From Obelidium mucronatum (Eukaryota > Chytridiomycota > Chytridiomycetes > Chytridiales > Chytriomycetaceae), in assembly GCA_025765595.1 (NCBI GenBank), contig JAIVFH010000021.1:186001-250000 (forward strand): 64,000 bases of DNA, read 5' to 3'. Both the position numbers and the translations under genes were made by a program. The notes beneath the pieces are model-generated. The model made no database searches. It saw only the letters and a list, made by a program, of their open reading frames with translations, and was not told where the DNA came from. Shown piece after piece: positions 37,197 to 45,786 of the stretch (its first letter is position 1; the number at the start of each line of letters is the position of its first letter).

Positions 37197-38672
37197 CTAC
37201 ATCATCCCCATAGTCATAAGGGCATTCCCCAATAATATTGTGTTTACTGCAGACAAGACGGACTTTATCTGCTTTGTGTCTGTCGCCCACGTAAAATACA
37301 GGTAAATCTGTTTATCTTGGTACTTGTTGAGCTCTGTGACTCGATTCGCGAAATATTGTGTACCGTATTCGAACGTGTTGGCGGCCGTGAACGTTGGAAA
37401 GTACTTTGCAAGGGATACGGTTTCCAGTTTTTGTTTGAACAAATCGATTTTGTTCATGAAGACGATCAAGGATGTATTTTTGAACATGGGGTGGTTACAG
37501 ATGGAAGCGAATAAGTTCAAGGCTTCGACCACTGTTGTGACAAGAATAAGGGGCAAGGGAATGCCACATAACGTACTTACTTCTGTTCGTGGTTGTATCT
37601 TCTTGACAAACTTGGTCAAAGGAGCTGATGGCAATCAAGAATATAATCGCTTTCACGTCTTGAAAATACGGTGCCCACTTCTTCCTTTCGCTACGCTGCC
37701 CTCCAACATCAAAAACACGAAACACTGTTGTCGGACTGACGTTGAAGGTCGTTTCAGTTATGGTGGTAGTCATTACACGCGCCTGAAGAATGTCATTCTC
37801 TGTGGGTGTATACTTCGGGTCTGAACATCGATCGAGGTTACTCATAAAACTGGGAGAACAAAGTTATCGACGCATTCTTAAAAACGAATTTCCTAAATAG
37901 TAAAACACTTACTACGCGCAGCAGTCAATCAGCTGGTATTCATTCGACCATTGAAAGCAATATTGAACTCCGCTATCATTCCACAAACTTCGTATAGCCT
38001 CTATATCATCTTTGGACAGCGTAACCGAATTATGAAGTTCTTGAATTTTGGAGACAAAATCTGGTTTTCGTTTGCCTGAACGAACAAACGCGATATATTC
38101 GGCCTCGGCTAGATTGCATATTGAGTCGTTTGGAGTTGCGACAATTCCTTCCACAGGAGGTCCAACGCTTTCCTCTTGATCTCTCTCTTGAATTTGCGAC
38201 GTGGTTGATCCATGTTGGTGATGATAGCTTAGAACGAGACTTTGGTCATGATCGCTGGGCCTTTGAAGACTAACATTTATGGCATGACTGCTGAGTTTCA
38301 CTCCACCTGGATGGAAGCCGTAAGGAATTTTAAGTTGTTCCATTGCTTCAACAAGCGTCTGTGAACTTGCAATCAAGTTTCTAACAACTGTGATGCGGAA
38401 AGTAGAAATTTCTTCATCGGTAAACTTGACGCCATTGATCATCTTCATCTGCTTAAGCACTGTCGATTTCCCACTTTCTCCGGCGCCTTTTGGATTCATA
38501 TTAATATAAGTTGGTTAACATCAATTTTCAAAACTTCACCCAGAAGTAGAAGCTTGATCGTCATTTTGAGCTGCTTTGCAAGCTGCTGTTCCTCTTCCCG
38601 AATCTTTTGGTCGATTAGCTTGCTCGCTGCAAGTTGTACGCGTTCCTCAGCAGTCAAGGAGCCTCCACACAT
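37197..38672 (-). CDS. Heterotrimeric G-protein alpha subunit with an insert
   Basis: From ATG 38672 (MCGGSLTAEERVQLAA); an in-frame ATG at 38717 would add 15 residues. P-loop GAGESGKSTVLKQMKMI spans the first intron. Then come DILQARVMTTTI (switch I, with the Arg and Thr), DVGGQRSERKKW (switch II), IVFMNKIDLFKQK (the NKxD guanine motif), FTWATDTKQI in place of the usual TCAT box, and the C-terminus ALMTMGMM. A Ser/Gln/Glu-rich insert of about 50 residues sits in the helical domain (about 38145-38300). Introns join in frame. A Gly at position 2 is missing from the MCGG start, so myristoylation is not expected there. It relays a receptor signal to an effector; which one is unknown. Confidence 0.9.
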
Positions 38673-39238
38673 TTTAGCGGAAATCTCTTGTTTCTCCTTC
38701 AAATCAGTCGGAGGCAAAACTCTCGCTTTTATGTTACTTTTTAGCTTTTTTTTACTGATGACATTTTAAAATCAATCAATCGGCATTTTATATATGATCA
38801 ACAGAGTTGGATTTGATGTTGAGGCTAAACAAGTACTCCAACAAGAATTGACGCCATCAAACCAAGAAAGACACGAAGGAGAGGAAGAAGGAGAAGACGG
38901 AGAAATCAGTGAACTCGAAGCTGAATGGGGGTCAATCTTAATTGCCAACCTTCCTTGCCAACTTCACAAGGTGTCAAATATTCTGGCCGACCCATCCACT
39001 GGACGATATTGCTCTTGGGACTCTCAAAGAGACGCTTGGGTTCCTATGGAGGAGTCAACGGGGTCACAACAGACCATCCACCTCTTGTTCGTCTACAAGT
39101 GATTGAGTCGTCTGTCAAAGCCATCAGTCCAAACAGCATCGTTTCAATAAGCACTATAAATTCAGAAACCGGGAGACTCTCGTTTCAGATTGGCAGAGAT
39201 GAGGGCCACCTGCTGTTACGTGAGCTTGCGGTTTCTCG

Positions 39239-42200
39239 CTTGAGATTATGAGAAAGTTCTTATTTTCAACTACTACACAATATAATAAAGGTTAACGGAT
39301 TTTTGCGAAGAGGGTGAACGTGTTGTTTTGCATGGAGTCTCGGTCGACAATTCCCAGTTCAGCGATCGCTTTTTCATGTTTGATTGCACGGAGCGGCTTT
39401 GTCATTATATCTGATTTGTTTGATTCAGATTCACACCACTGGAATTTGATTTCATCGCGATCGTGTCTGTCTTTTAAAACCATGTATTGCAGGTCCAAGT
39501 GTCGAGTTTTATGTCTTCCGGAGCCTTCGATGACGTTTGTGACAGATTCTGCCACAGTAGAGTCCGCAACTGTCTTTTGCAGTTTAGATGTAGCTGAGAC
39601 AGTACCATCGGCAAGGCTAGCAACGACTCCGGTACGTGATTTTCTAGTGTTATTATCAGCCGCTAGATCGGCGTCAGTATATCCGATAATTTCGATGATT
39701 CCGTTGGTTGACTTTTTGAAGCGTTGAACTTTGGCTCTGGTTCGGTTCAAGTAACCCAATAAGTGTTGCATGGCTTTCCAGTGTATTTGTCTTGGTGACT
39801 TTACATGTTGGCCGAGTTTACTCAGGGCAAATAGTATATCGACCCTAGTTTTGTGTAGGGAGAGAAGCGTTCCAAACGCTTCTTGGTATGGTATCCCCTG
39901 CATGGTAATGTCGGGCGTTGGTCCAGACGGTTTGTCGAATTCCTTCATGTCCAGTGAGGTGTTCCATGGGGTTTTGTTTGTAATAAGCTGGTTGGTTTGG
40001 AATGGCAGGCAGGAGTCGACAATGTATGATTCTTGATCCATGTCGAAACAGCCCGGGCTATACGTTTTTCGGCAGCCGATTATGGTCCCTACTATATCTT
40101 TAACTGTGATTGGCAAACGTATGTGTAACCATTGTAGGAACTTATCGGATTCTGTTCGGCATCCTGGGTCTTCAGCAATTTCGCCATCATCCGCATACCA
40201 CTGCATGAAAATAATTTTTTCGTGTAGCACTTCCGTGAGTTGTTTTATCCAAATAGATGGGCTCGAAGGACACTGTTGGAAGCCGTATTCTCTGAAGAGG
40301 TTGTCGCGGTGATTTGCAAACAAGAAGGAACCGTCTCTTTGACCGTTGATAACTTTTTTCCATTGTAAGTAGTGAGTATCAGATGAAACACCGGGTGTTA
40401 GTGGGAATCCGTTCGGTATGTATGTAAAGACTGGTCTCTCTGGGTTGTTTGGGGTTTGGAGGAATGCGCCGTTAACGTCTACTTTACGTGAATTCATACC
40501 TCTCTGTGTGACATGGATAGAGAAAATCTTATTTGATTCAATGTCTGGAGTAGTAACGTAGACTTGTCCAACGTCAGATAGTTTTTGTGAGCTTCCGTCC
40601 GCGATAGCTCTAACGTATGGTTCGTAAATTCCAGTGTCTTCATTTTGTTTTTCGGTGAGTCCGTAGAATAGCGGTATGACAGGGGTAGTGGCTTGTGATT
40701 TTTTTACAAACTCGTACGCTTTTGCATCATCTAATTTTTTGTGGTGTTTAGCAAAAGCGTCTTTCCATTCCTTAACTTGGAGGGCATCGCGAACAGAGAT
40801 ATTGGCGTTCCGTGAAACCAAGGCTGTAAAATTTTTTCCTGTAGCTGCGTCATACAGTTGTGTTTGGACAGTGTTTCTGCCCGAACGTCGTGGCTCAGGG
40901 GTAGGAGTTATTTCGGGTAGTAAGGGTGTTGTGGGGCGTGTATTATTTGTAGAAGAGGTAGTAGAGCCTTCCGGCGTGAAGTATTCGGAGTTGTTTGATG
41001 GGCTTGCCGGTTGTGTGGTTTGAATGGGGACTGGTCTTGGTATTAGTTCTTCTGGGTTGCTATTGGCAATTTCGAGTTCTTCGACTGTGCATTCCACGGG
41101 AATTGCAATGAGGTCGTCTTCGGAATGGTCTGTGTAGTGTTCGGACCATCGGATTACCGGAACCGTTTCCATTTGTTTTCCTTGTATTTGTTGGTGATTG
41201 AACGCCGTTTCGACAAAATATGCGTCTCTAGAATAAATGATAGAATTTGGGTCAGTAACATCCCGGATGAATTTCCAACCCATTCGTTGCACTGGATGTC
41301 CGTCATAATTTCCGTAACCAATGAAGTGTGTGCGTATAGCTCTTGGGCCTGTTTTCCAGTATACTCCAGGTTTGTCCAGGTTTTTGTCCGTAATTTTGAC
41401 GTGTTTTGGCAGTATTCGTGGGTACGCGATACAATTTAGGGTCCTCCAATGTTTTACAAGCGGTTTACGTCCTGTGAGTAGTTCGAACGGTGTTTTTGTT
41501 TCTTTCCCGTGGATGGTGCAGTTGTCCACATGTGCATGGTAAAGAGCGTTGTTGAGCCAGAAGTTCATCGGAACACCTGTTTGGATAATGTTAGCTCTAA
41601 CTCTTTCCATCATGACCTTAAAGTATCCGTTTAAGTGTCCATCCTGGTTATGCGCGTCTGTCATCGTGATTTGTAGCGTTTTTGATAGTTCGTTGCAGGC
41701 TGATCGCATAAGTTTACTTTCTGCTTCCCCGGATGGATCCATTCTGATGTTGAGTACTTTTTCCGTAGAATGTGATTCCAGGTACTTAATGGCATATTTC
41801 AGAGTTGCGGTAACATCGGTTGCTCGGTGTTGAAATAAACCGTAGCATAGTTTGAAGTTGATAGATGGGACCATTATGCCCAACATGCACGTGTGTCCAT
41901 CAAGAGATGGATTACTTTTTTCCGGAAAGAAGACATCAATGATGATAGTGTCGAGCATACGGCTCTCCACCCAACCCGATTTGTTATATGGTAGGCGTGG
42001 CATTTTTGCTATTACGCATGTTTCGCAGAAGAATTCTTTGTCCTTGTTTCCTGTAAGCGTAAGACCGTTGACAGCAGGGATTGTTTTCAGAATTTGGTCG
42101 ATTCCTGCATGCATGAATCGTTCGTGCCAAGTTCGGAGTGTGGTTTTCGGAAACGAGGTTCCCAGGAGAGCCTTAATTTTGGGGTCATTATCCAATTGAG

Positions 42201-43900
42201 CATTTGCTTCCGGTGAATCGAGAATCATTTGAAAAAGTCCATCGACACCTTTTGCTTTTGCGGCGACTTCCAATTTCCCATTGACCATCTTTCCAATATA
42301 TGCAGTCATTGATTCATGGTCAAAGTATACATTAAACTTTTCGACCAATAGTTTCCAGATTGATACAAGATTTTCCGTAGAATTAGGAATATGTTCGACT
42401 TCCTTAAGTATCAAGTTCGAGTTTTTTACATTTAGGTTTCCTTGAATACCACTGCCAGTAAGTACAGAGTCGGGAGCAATTCCTTGAATTTTTGAGGGCA
42501 AGCATGAGGATTTGTCGGCTAGTAACTTTGCGTTGTGTGTCAAGTGTTTTTCTGATCCTGAGTCAAGGAAAGCTATTTGAGTTCGGTGAGTAGGGTTATT
42601 TTCGACAAGGAAGGAGTAGTATCGAGTAGCTTTAATGTAAGCACGACGAATAATCAAACTAGACCCCAATACCGCCTTCACTTCCAAACCAGCCGTTGTT
42701 GCTTCCGGAGATTCAAACCCAATGAAAGCAATTGGCTTTCCTTCCTTTGTCTTGGCGAAATGGACATGTCTTGCATCTTTGAAGTGAGCTTGGATAGCTG
42801 CTGCGGTAGTGCCGTCCGCGAAGCCGGTAACAAACAATCTGAGTGGGTCAAAGTCGGGTTTCGGCCAGGCTGTGCCAGAGGGACCAGAGCGAGCTGCAAG
42901 GGCCTTCGACAGAGATGCGATTTGTAGTTGGAGACTGGCAATAGTTGGTTCTTCATTGTTTTCTTTGGCAACAAAGGCGCGAGCAGGACCAGTACCGAAC
43001 ATTTCCTTGTGAGCAGTACGACCGCGAGAGCTCATTTCATCGTTGGCAACAATTTGCATAACTTCCATGAAGCTAAGAGGGTCTTTCTTGGCTTTTGCTG
43101 AAATCAAGGCTGACATAGAGCGTGCAAGATCGTCGTCTGTGAGTCCTGTGAAGAAGCATTCGATATTATTAGCTTCGAATTCGGCACAGAGATCCGGGTT
43201 GGTGACGTCAGGGTAACCCAACTCGGCAAGGATAAGAACTTGGGTTTGGATGTCTTGGAGTAAGCTAAGAGGGTGTTTGTTGTGTTTGAGTCTAAGGGAT
43301 TGGAGGGTGTTTTTTGCAGCTTTAATATTTGATTTGTGGGAGACCAGGCAGTGTTTTTGGAGGGCCTGGATACCCTTGAAGATGTTTCGGTTGATGCCGG
43401 CTGCCGAGAGGAAGACAGTGAACAAGGTTTCGTCAGTAAAGTCTTGGATTACTCCAAGGACTCTGTTTTTAGCAGTTCTGTAGTTGGAGACGATACTGTT
43501 GAATTTCATTTCTTGTTCGAACGTAGGGACTTTGACAGTTCGGACACCAGCGACAAGTTCGGTACCGTAGACTTTAGCAGGAGAAACGTGAGTCGCGTCG
43601 ACAATTAAGAATTTGGTCAGGTCATTCAACGGGGACGAGTCTGGGTTATTTGGAGTGTTCTCGTAGATAGCAGAACCGGCGGGCAAACCAATATTGCCTA
43701 AGGTCTTTTTAATTTCTTGGTACCATTTGATGAAGTAAGTTGAGTAGTTGTTTTTGTTAAGTTTAGCTGTTTCTTTCGGTTGGCCGTACGTGGCGAGCAT
43801 TTTTAGTTGTGTAGTAGTTGGTTGGTGCTGATAACACTTGAGATTATGAGAAAGTTCTTATTTTATTATCAACTACTACACAATATAATAAAGGTTAACG
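39239..43900 (-). mobile_element. Complete copia-type LTR retrotransposon with ~60-bp LTRs
   Basis: 4,662 bp, read leftwards. Terminal direct repeats are 43837-43900 (64 bp, 5') and 39239-39297 (59 bp, 3'), differing mainly by a 5-bp indel. The ends are CGTTAACC...TCTCAAG, not TG...CA. A 5-bp target duplication TCTCG flanks it (39234-39238 and 43901-43905). A primer-site-like TGTTATCAGCACC follows the 5' repeat directly, and a similar TTTATCAGCACC follows the 5' LTR of the second copia. One long gag-pol frame fills the inside. The stop codon of pol lies inside the 3' repeat. Confidence 0.92.
39292..43800 (-). CDS. Copia Gag-Pol polyprotein (1502 aa) with an RRM-like domain in Gag
   Basis: Gag (residues about 1-280) is followed by an RRM-like domain at about 319-388 (RLFVTGFADGTTAAAI as RNP2 region, KPIAFIGFESPEATTA as RNP1 region), where copia Gags usually have a CCHC zinc knuckle; I see none. 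Aspartic protease: FLDSGSEKH at about 411. Pre-integrase finger: H...FFCETCV. Integrase: IIIDVFFP, then RMDPSGE, then QDGHLNGYF, where Asn stands at the place of the third catalytic acid. RT: VDVNGAFLQT and QWYADDGEI. The RNase H part lacks about 40 residues present in the copy at 11030-11524, including CDNLQSA. The frame is open throughout, but this copy is probably not autonomous. Confidence 0.88.
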   Translation of the reverse strand: MLATYGQPKETAKLNKNNYSTYFIKWYQEIKKTLGNIGLPAGSAIYENTPNNPDSSPLNDLTKFLIVDATHVSPAKVYGTELVAGVRTVKVPTFEQEMKFNSIVSNYRTAKNRVLGVIQDFTDETLFTVFLSAAGINRNIFKGIQALQKHCLVSHKSNIKAAKNTLQSLRLKHNKHPLSLLQDIQTQVLILAELGYPDVTNPDLCAEFEANNIECFFTGLTDDDLARSMSALISAKAKKDPLSFMEVMQIVANDEMSSRGRTAHKEMFGTGPARAFVAKENNEEPTIASLQLQIASLSKALAARSGPSGTAWPKPDFDPLRLFVTGFADGTTAAAIQAHFKDARHVHFAKTKEGKPIAFIGFESPEATTAGLEVKAVLGSSLIIRRAYIKATRYYSFLVENNPTHRTQIAFLDSGSEKHLTHNAKLLADKSSCLPSKIQGIAPDSVLTGSGIQGNLNVKNSNLILKEVEHIPNSTENLVSIWKLLVEKFNVYFDHESMTAYIGKMVNGKLEVAAKAKGVDGLFQMILDSPEANAQLDNDPKIKALLGTSFPKTTLRTWHERFMHAGIDQILKTIPAVNGLTLTGNKDKEFFCETCVIAKMPRLPYNKSGWVESRMLDTIIIDVFFPEKSNPSLDGHTCMLGIMVPSINFKLCYGLFQHRATDVTATLKYAIKYLESHSTEKVLNIRMDPSGEAESKLMRSACNELSKTLQITMTDAHNQDGHLNGYFKVMMERVRANIIQTGVPMNFWLNNALYHAHVDNCTIHGKETKTPFELLTGRKPLVKHWRTLNCIAYPRILPKHVKITDKNLDKPGVYWKTGPRAIRTHFIGYGNYDGHPVQRMGWKFIRDVTDPNSIIYSRDAYFVETAFNHQQIQGKQMETVPVIRWSEHYTDHSEDDLIAIPVECTVEELEIANSNPEELIPRPVPIQTTQPASPSNNSEYFTPEGSTTSSTNNTRPTTPLLPEITPTPEPRRSGRNTVQTQLYDAATGKNFTALVSRNANISVRDALQVKEWKDAFAKHHKKLDDAKAYEFVKKSQATTPVIPLFYGLTEKQNEDTGIYEPYVRAIADGSSQKLSDVGQVYVTTPDIESNKIFSIHVTQRGMNSRKVDVNGAFLQTPNNPERPVFTYIPNGFPLTPGVSSDTHYLQWKKVINGQRDGSFLFANHRDNLFREYGFQQCPSSPSIWIKQLTEVLHEKIIFMQWYADDGEIAEDPGCRTESDKFLQWLHIRLPITVKDIVGTIIGCRKTYSPGCFDMDQESYIVDSCLPFQTNQLITNKTPWNTSLDMKEFDKPSGPTPDITMQGIPYQEAFGTLLSLHKTRVDILFALSKLGQHVKSPRQIHWKAMQHLLGYLNRTRAKVQRFKKSTNGIIEIIGYTDADLAADNNTRKSRTGVVASLADGTVSATSKLQKTVADSTVAESVTNVIEGSGRHKTRHLDLQYMVLKDRHDRDEIKFQWCESESNKSDIMTKPLRAIKHEKAIAELGIVDRDSMQNNTFTLFAKIR

Positions 43901-44776
43901 TCTCGAATACATGCCCTTATATTTGCACAACTAGTATTGAGTCCCAGAGAAGAAGAAGGCTGGATTTATGCTGTGTACATATGTGATTTGGGGTCGACTC
44001 TGGGGACATTTGTGAATGGTGTTCGGATATCAAACTCCAAAGAAAAGGGCAAGTTGCTCCGCTTGAACCATGGAAATATTCTCTCGATAGGCACAACTCA
44101 GTTTCAAGTACATATTCATAAAGAGTGGCCGTGTGCGGCTTGTTCAATTAATCGGGATAACTTGGTTGGAACGTTTGATTCTATTCTGATGCGTTCCCAA
44201 TCTGCCACCAAAGTTGCCCCAACTCCATCCGAATCTGTTTCGTCCTTCAAGTCGGAGCTTAAAAATCTTAAGCGTGCATTTTTGGGGTCGTCTGGGAGCA
44301 ACGCTTCAAAAGAGAGTGTGAATCACTATTCCAACAGAAGTGCCCAACGCCGGAAGCTCCACGGTACCACCGATTTGCCTATAGTACTCCAGGGCGACAG
44401 CTCTCTATTACCTGCATCATCAAGTTCTCTTAAACAGCAACAGCTACATGTGCAACAGCATTTATATCGCCAACGTTTCTCCGAAGAAACCAAACCCAGC
44501 AGCTCATTATCACAATCACAATCAAATTCCGATTCACGTGTCGGTGGAGTGGGCGAGTCTATGCTCGAGAAGCTTGGTTGGAAACAAGGAACTGGACTTG
44601 GAAAGCACCCAACCACAGGCTTACGGGATCCAGTCGCTATTTCTAAAAAGAACGGAAAAGAAGGAATTGGATTCGAATGATCAGAAACAAAATTGACATA
44701 CGCACTGAAAGGATTAAAAATAAACAATAATTTTTGGAAAAAGAGTGATGGTGTAAATCTCACAGAGGATGCTCAA

Positions 44777-45685
44777 ATGTGGACGACTACGACCGTGTTT
44801 GTTCTTGCGATGGCAATAATCTCAGCTTGTCAGACTTTTTATGCTGCAGTTTCAGAGATTCTTCGGAGGCGGAACGCGAAAAAGGCCGTCAAGTGGCAGA
44901 GCCCCTCGATTCGATTCACAACGTTTATTACCTGCGGATGTATCGGCCTGATCATAACTTACACGTGCCTCTTTTTAAAACTGCAAGTAATTAACAGTAA
45001 ATCAAATCTCGCATATGCTGAAAGTGTTGGTGCAACTATTGGAATGTCAATCGCTCAAGTCTGTTATGTTCAATTCATCTGGCTCAGGGCCAAATCTATT
45101 TTATCGCCTGTATTAAGCGAAAAGTTTATCTTATTTTTACAATATCTCGTCTATTTCAGTCCTCTCCTCTTGAGTCTGCAAGTATTCCCCAAAATTGCTG
45201 AGTGGGTTGCAAGAGGGCATAAAATCGAAGCAATTATCGTCAAAATTACTACCGCTTTAGTAATTGCTATTGCATCGCTACTTATGACTCTTGATTTTGC
45301 GCTTGTGTATGTGTTTGTTGTGCAGCAGAATTCTGATGGTTTGTCTAGAGAAACGAAAGTTATCGCAAAGTACGGAATTGCATCAACCACTCTAGCAACT
45401 CTTGGAATCGCGACTATTGCCGGAAATTTTGTGCAAACTTCATATTACTACTTGATTCGGGCCCTGGCATACGCGACTTTGAACATGATATTCTTGACAT
45501 TCACTCTGATGATGAGGGAACTGCGTGCGCAAGACCAAGCAAGGAATGAGAAGAATGAGCGAGCAGCAAATCTACTTCATGGAAGCGATGAGAAGGCTCT
45601 TCGAAAGGGATCCATCAACACAACAATGGGACGAACTCCAGGGAACTTAAATACCATTCTTGAAGTTTCAGTTGCAGCTCTGTGA
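44777..45685 (+). CDS. Orphan seven-transmembrane protein
   Basis: I prefer ATG 44777 (MWTTTTVFVLAMAIISACQT) over 44693, because the first membrane helix starts there and 44693 is nearly on top of the upstream gene. Hydrophobic segments number seven by eye, near residues 2-25, 45-70, 80-102, 117-138, 150-180, 197-218 and 224-246, with a charged C-terminal tail. The seven-helix count fits a GPCR-like receptor, but I recognise no family signature. No intron needed. Downstream of the AGGF1-like gene on the same strand. Confidence 0.6.
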   Translation: MWTTTTVFVLAMAIISACQTFYAAVSEILRRRNAKKAVKWQSPSIRFTTFITCGCIGLIITYTCLFLKLQVINSKSNLAYAESVGATIGMSIAQVCYVQFIWLRAKSILSPVLSEKFILFLQYLVYFSPLLLSLQVFPKIAEWVARGHKIEAIIVKITTALVIAIASLLMTLDFALVYVFVVQQNSDGLSRETKVIAKYGIASTTLATLGIATIAGNFVQTSYYYLIRALAYATLNMIFLTFTLMMRELRAQDQARNEKNERAANLLHGSDEKALRKGSINTTMGRTPGNLNTILEVSVAAL

Positions 45686-45786
45686 TACAAATAAAAATAA
45701 ACAAATATACATACTTTATTGAATTCAAGAATAAAGTAATAATAGGAAATAGAGAGAATTAAATAGTTCACATTAATTTGCAATAA

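Larger units (their letters stand above)
38794..44680 (+). pseudogene. AGGF1: AGGF1-like OCRE/FHA/G-patch gene split by a copia element
   Basis: Left part 38794-39238: acidic N-terminus, an OCRE-like repeat (DPSTGRYCSWDSQRDAWVP), then the first half of an FHA domain (FQIGRDEGHLLLRELAVSR). Right part from 43901: the rest of the FHA (VYICDLGSTLGTFVNGVRI), a Ser/Gln-rich linker and a C-terminal G-patch (MLEKLGWKQGTGLGKHP) ending at 44680. OCRE, FHA and G-patch in this order match AGGF1, a nuclear protein with splicing links. A complete copia (39239-43900) sits in the FHA between duplicated TCTCG. Joining across one copy gives the expected SRIHA. There is also a one-base shift near 39062 at a GGGG run. 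Confidence 0.85.

Noticed and set aside
43897..43905. Reading the copia ends as TG...CA with a longer target duplication
   Set aside because: The restored host FHA frame fixes the duplication at exactly TCTCG, leaving CG...AG ends.
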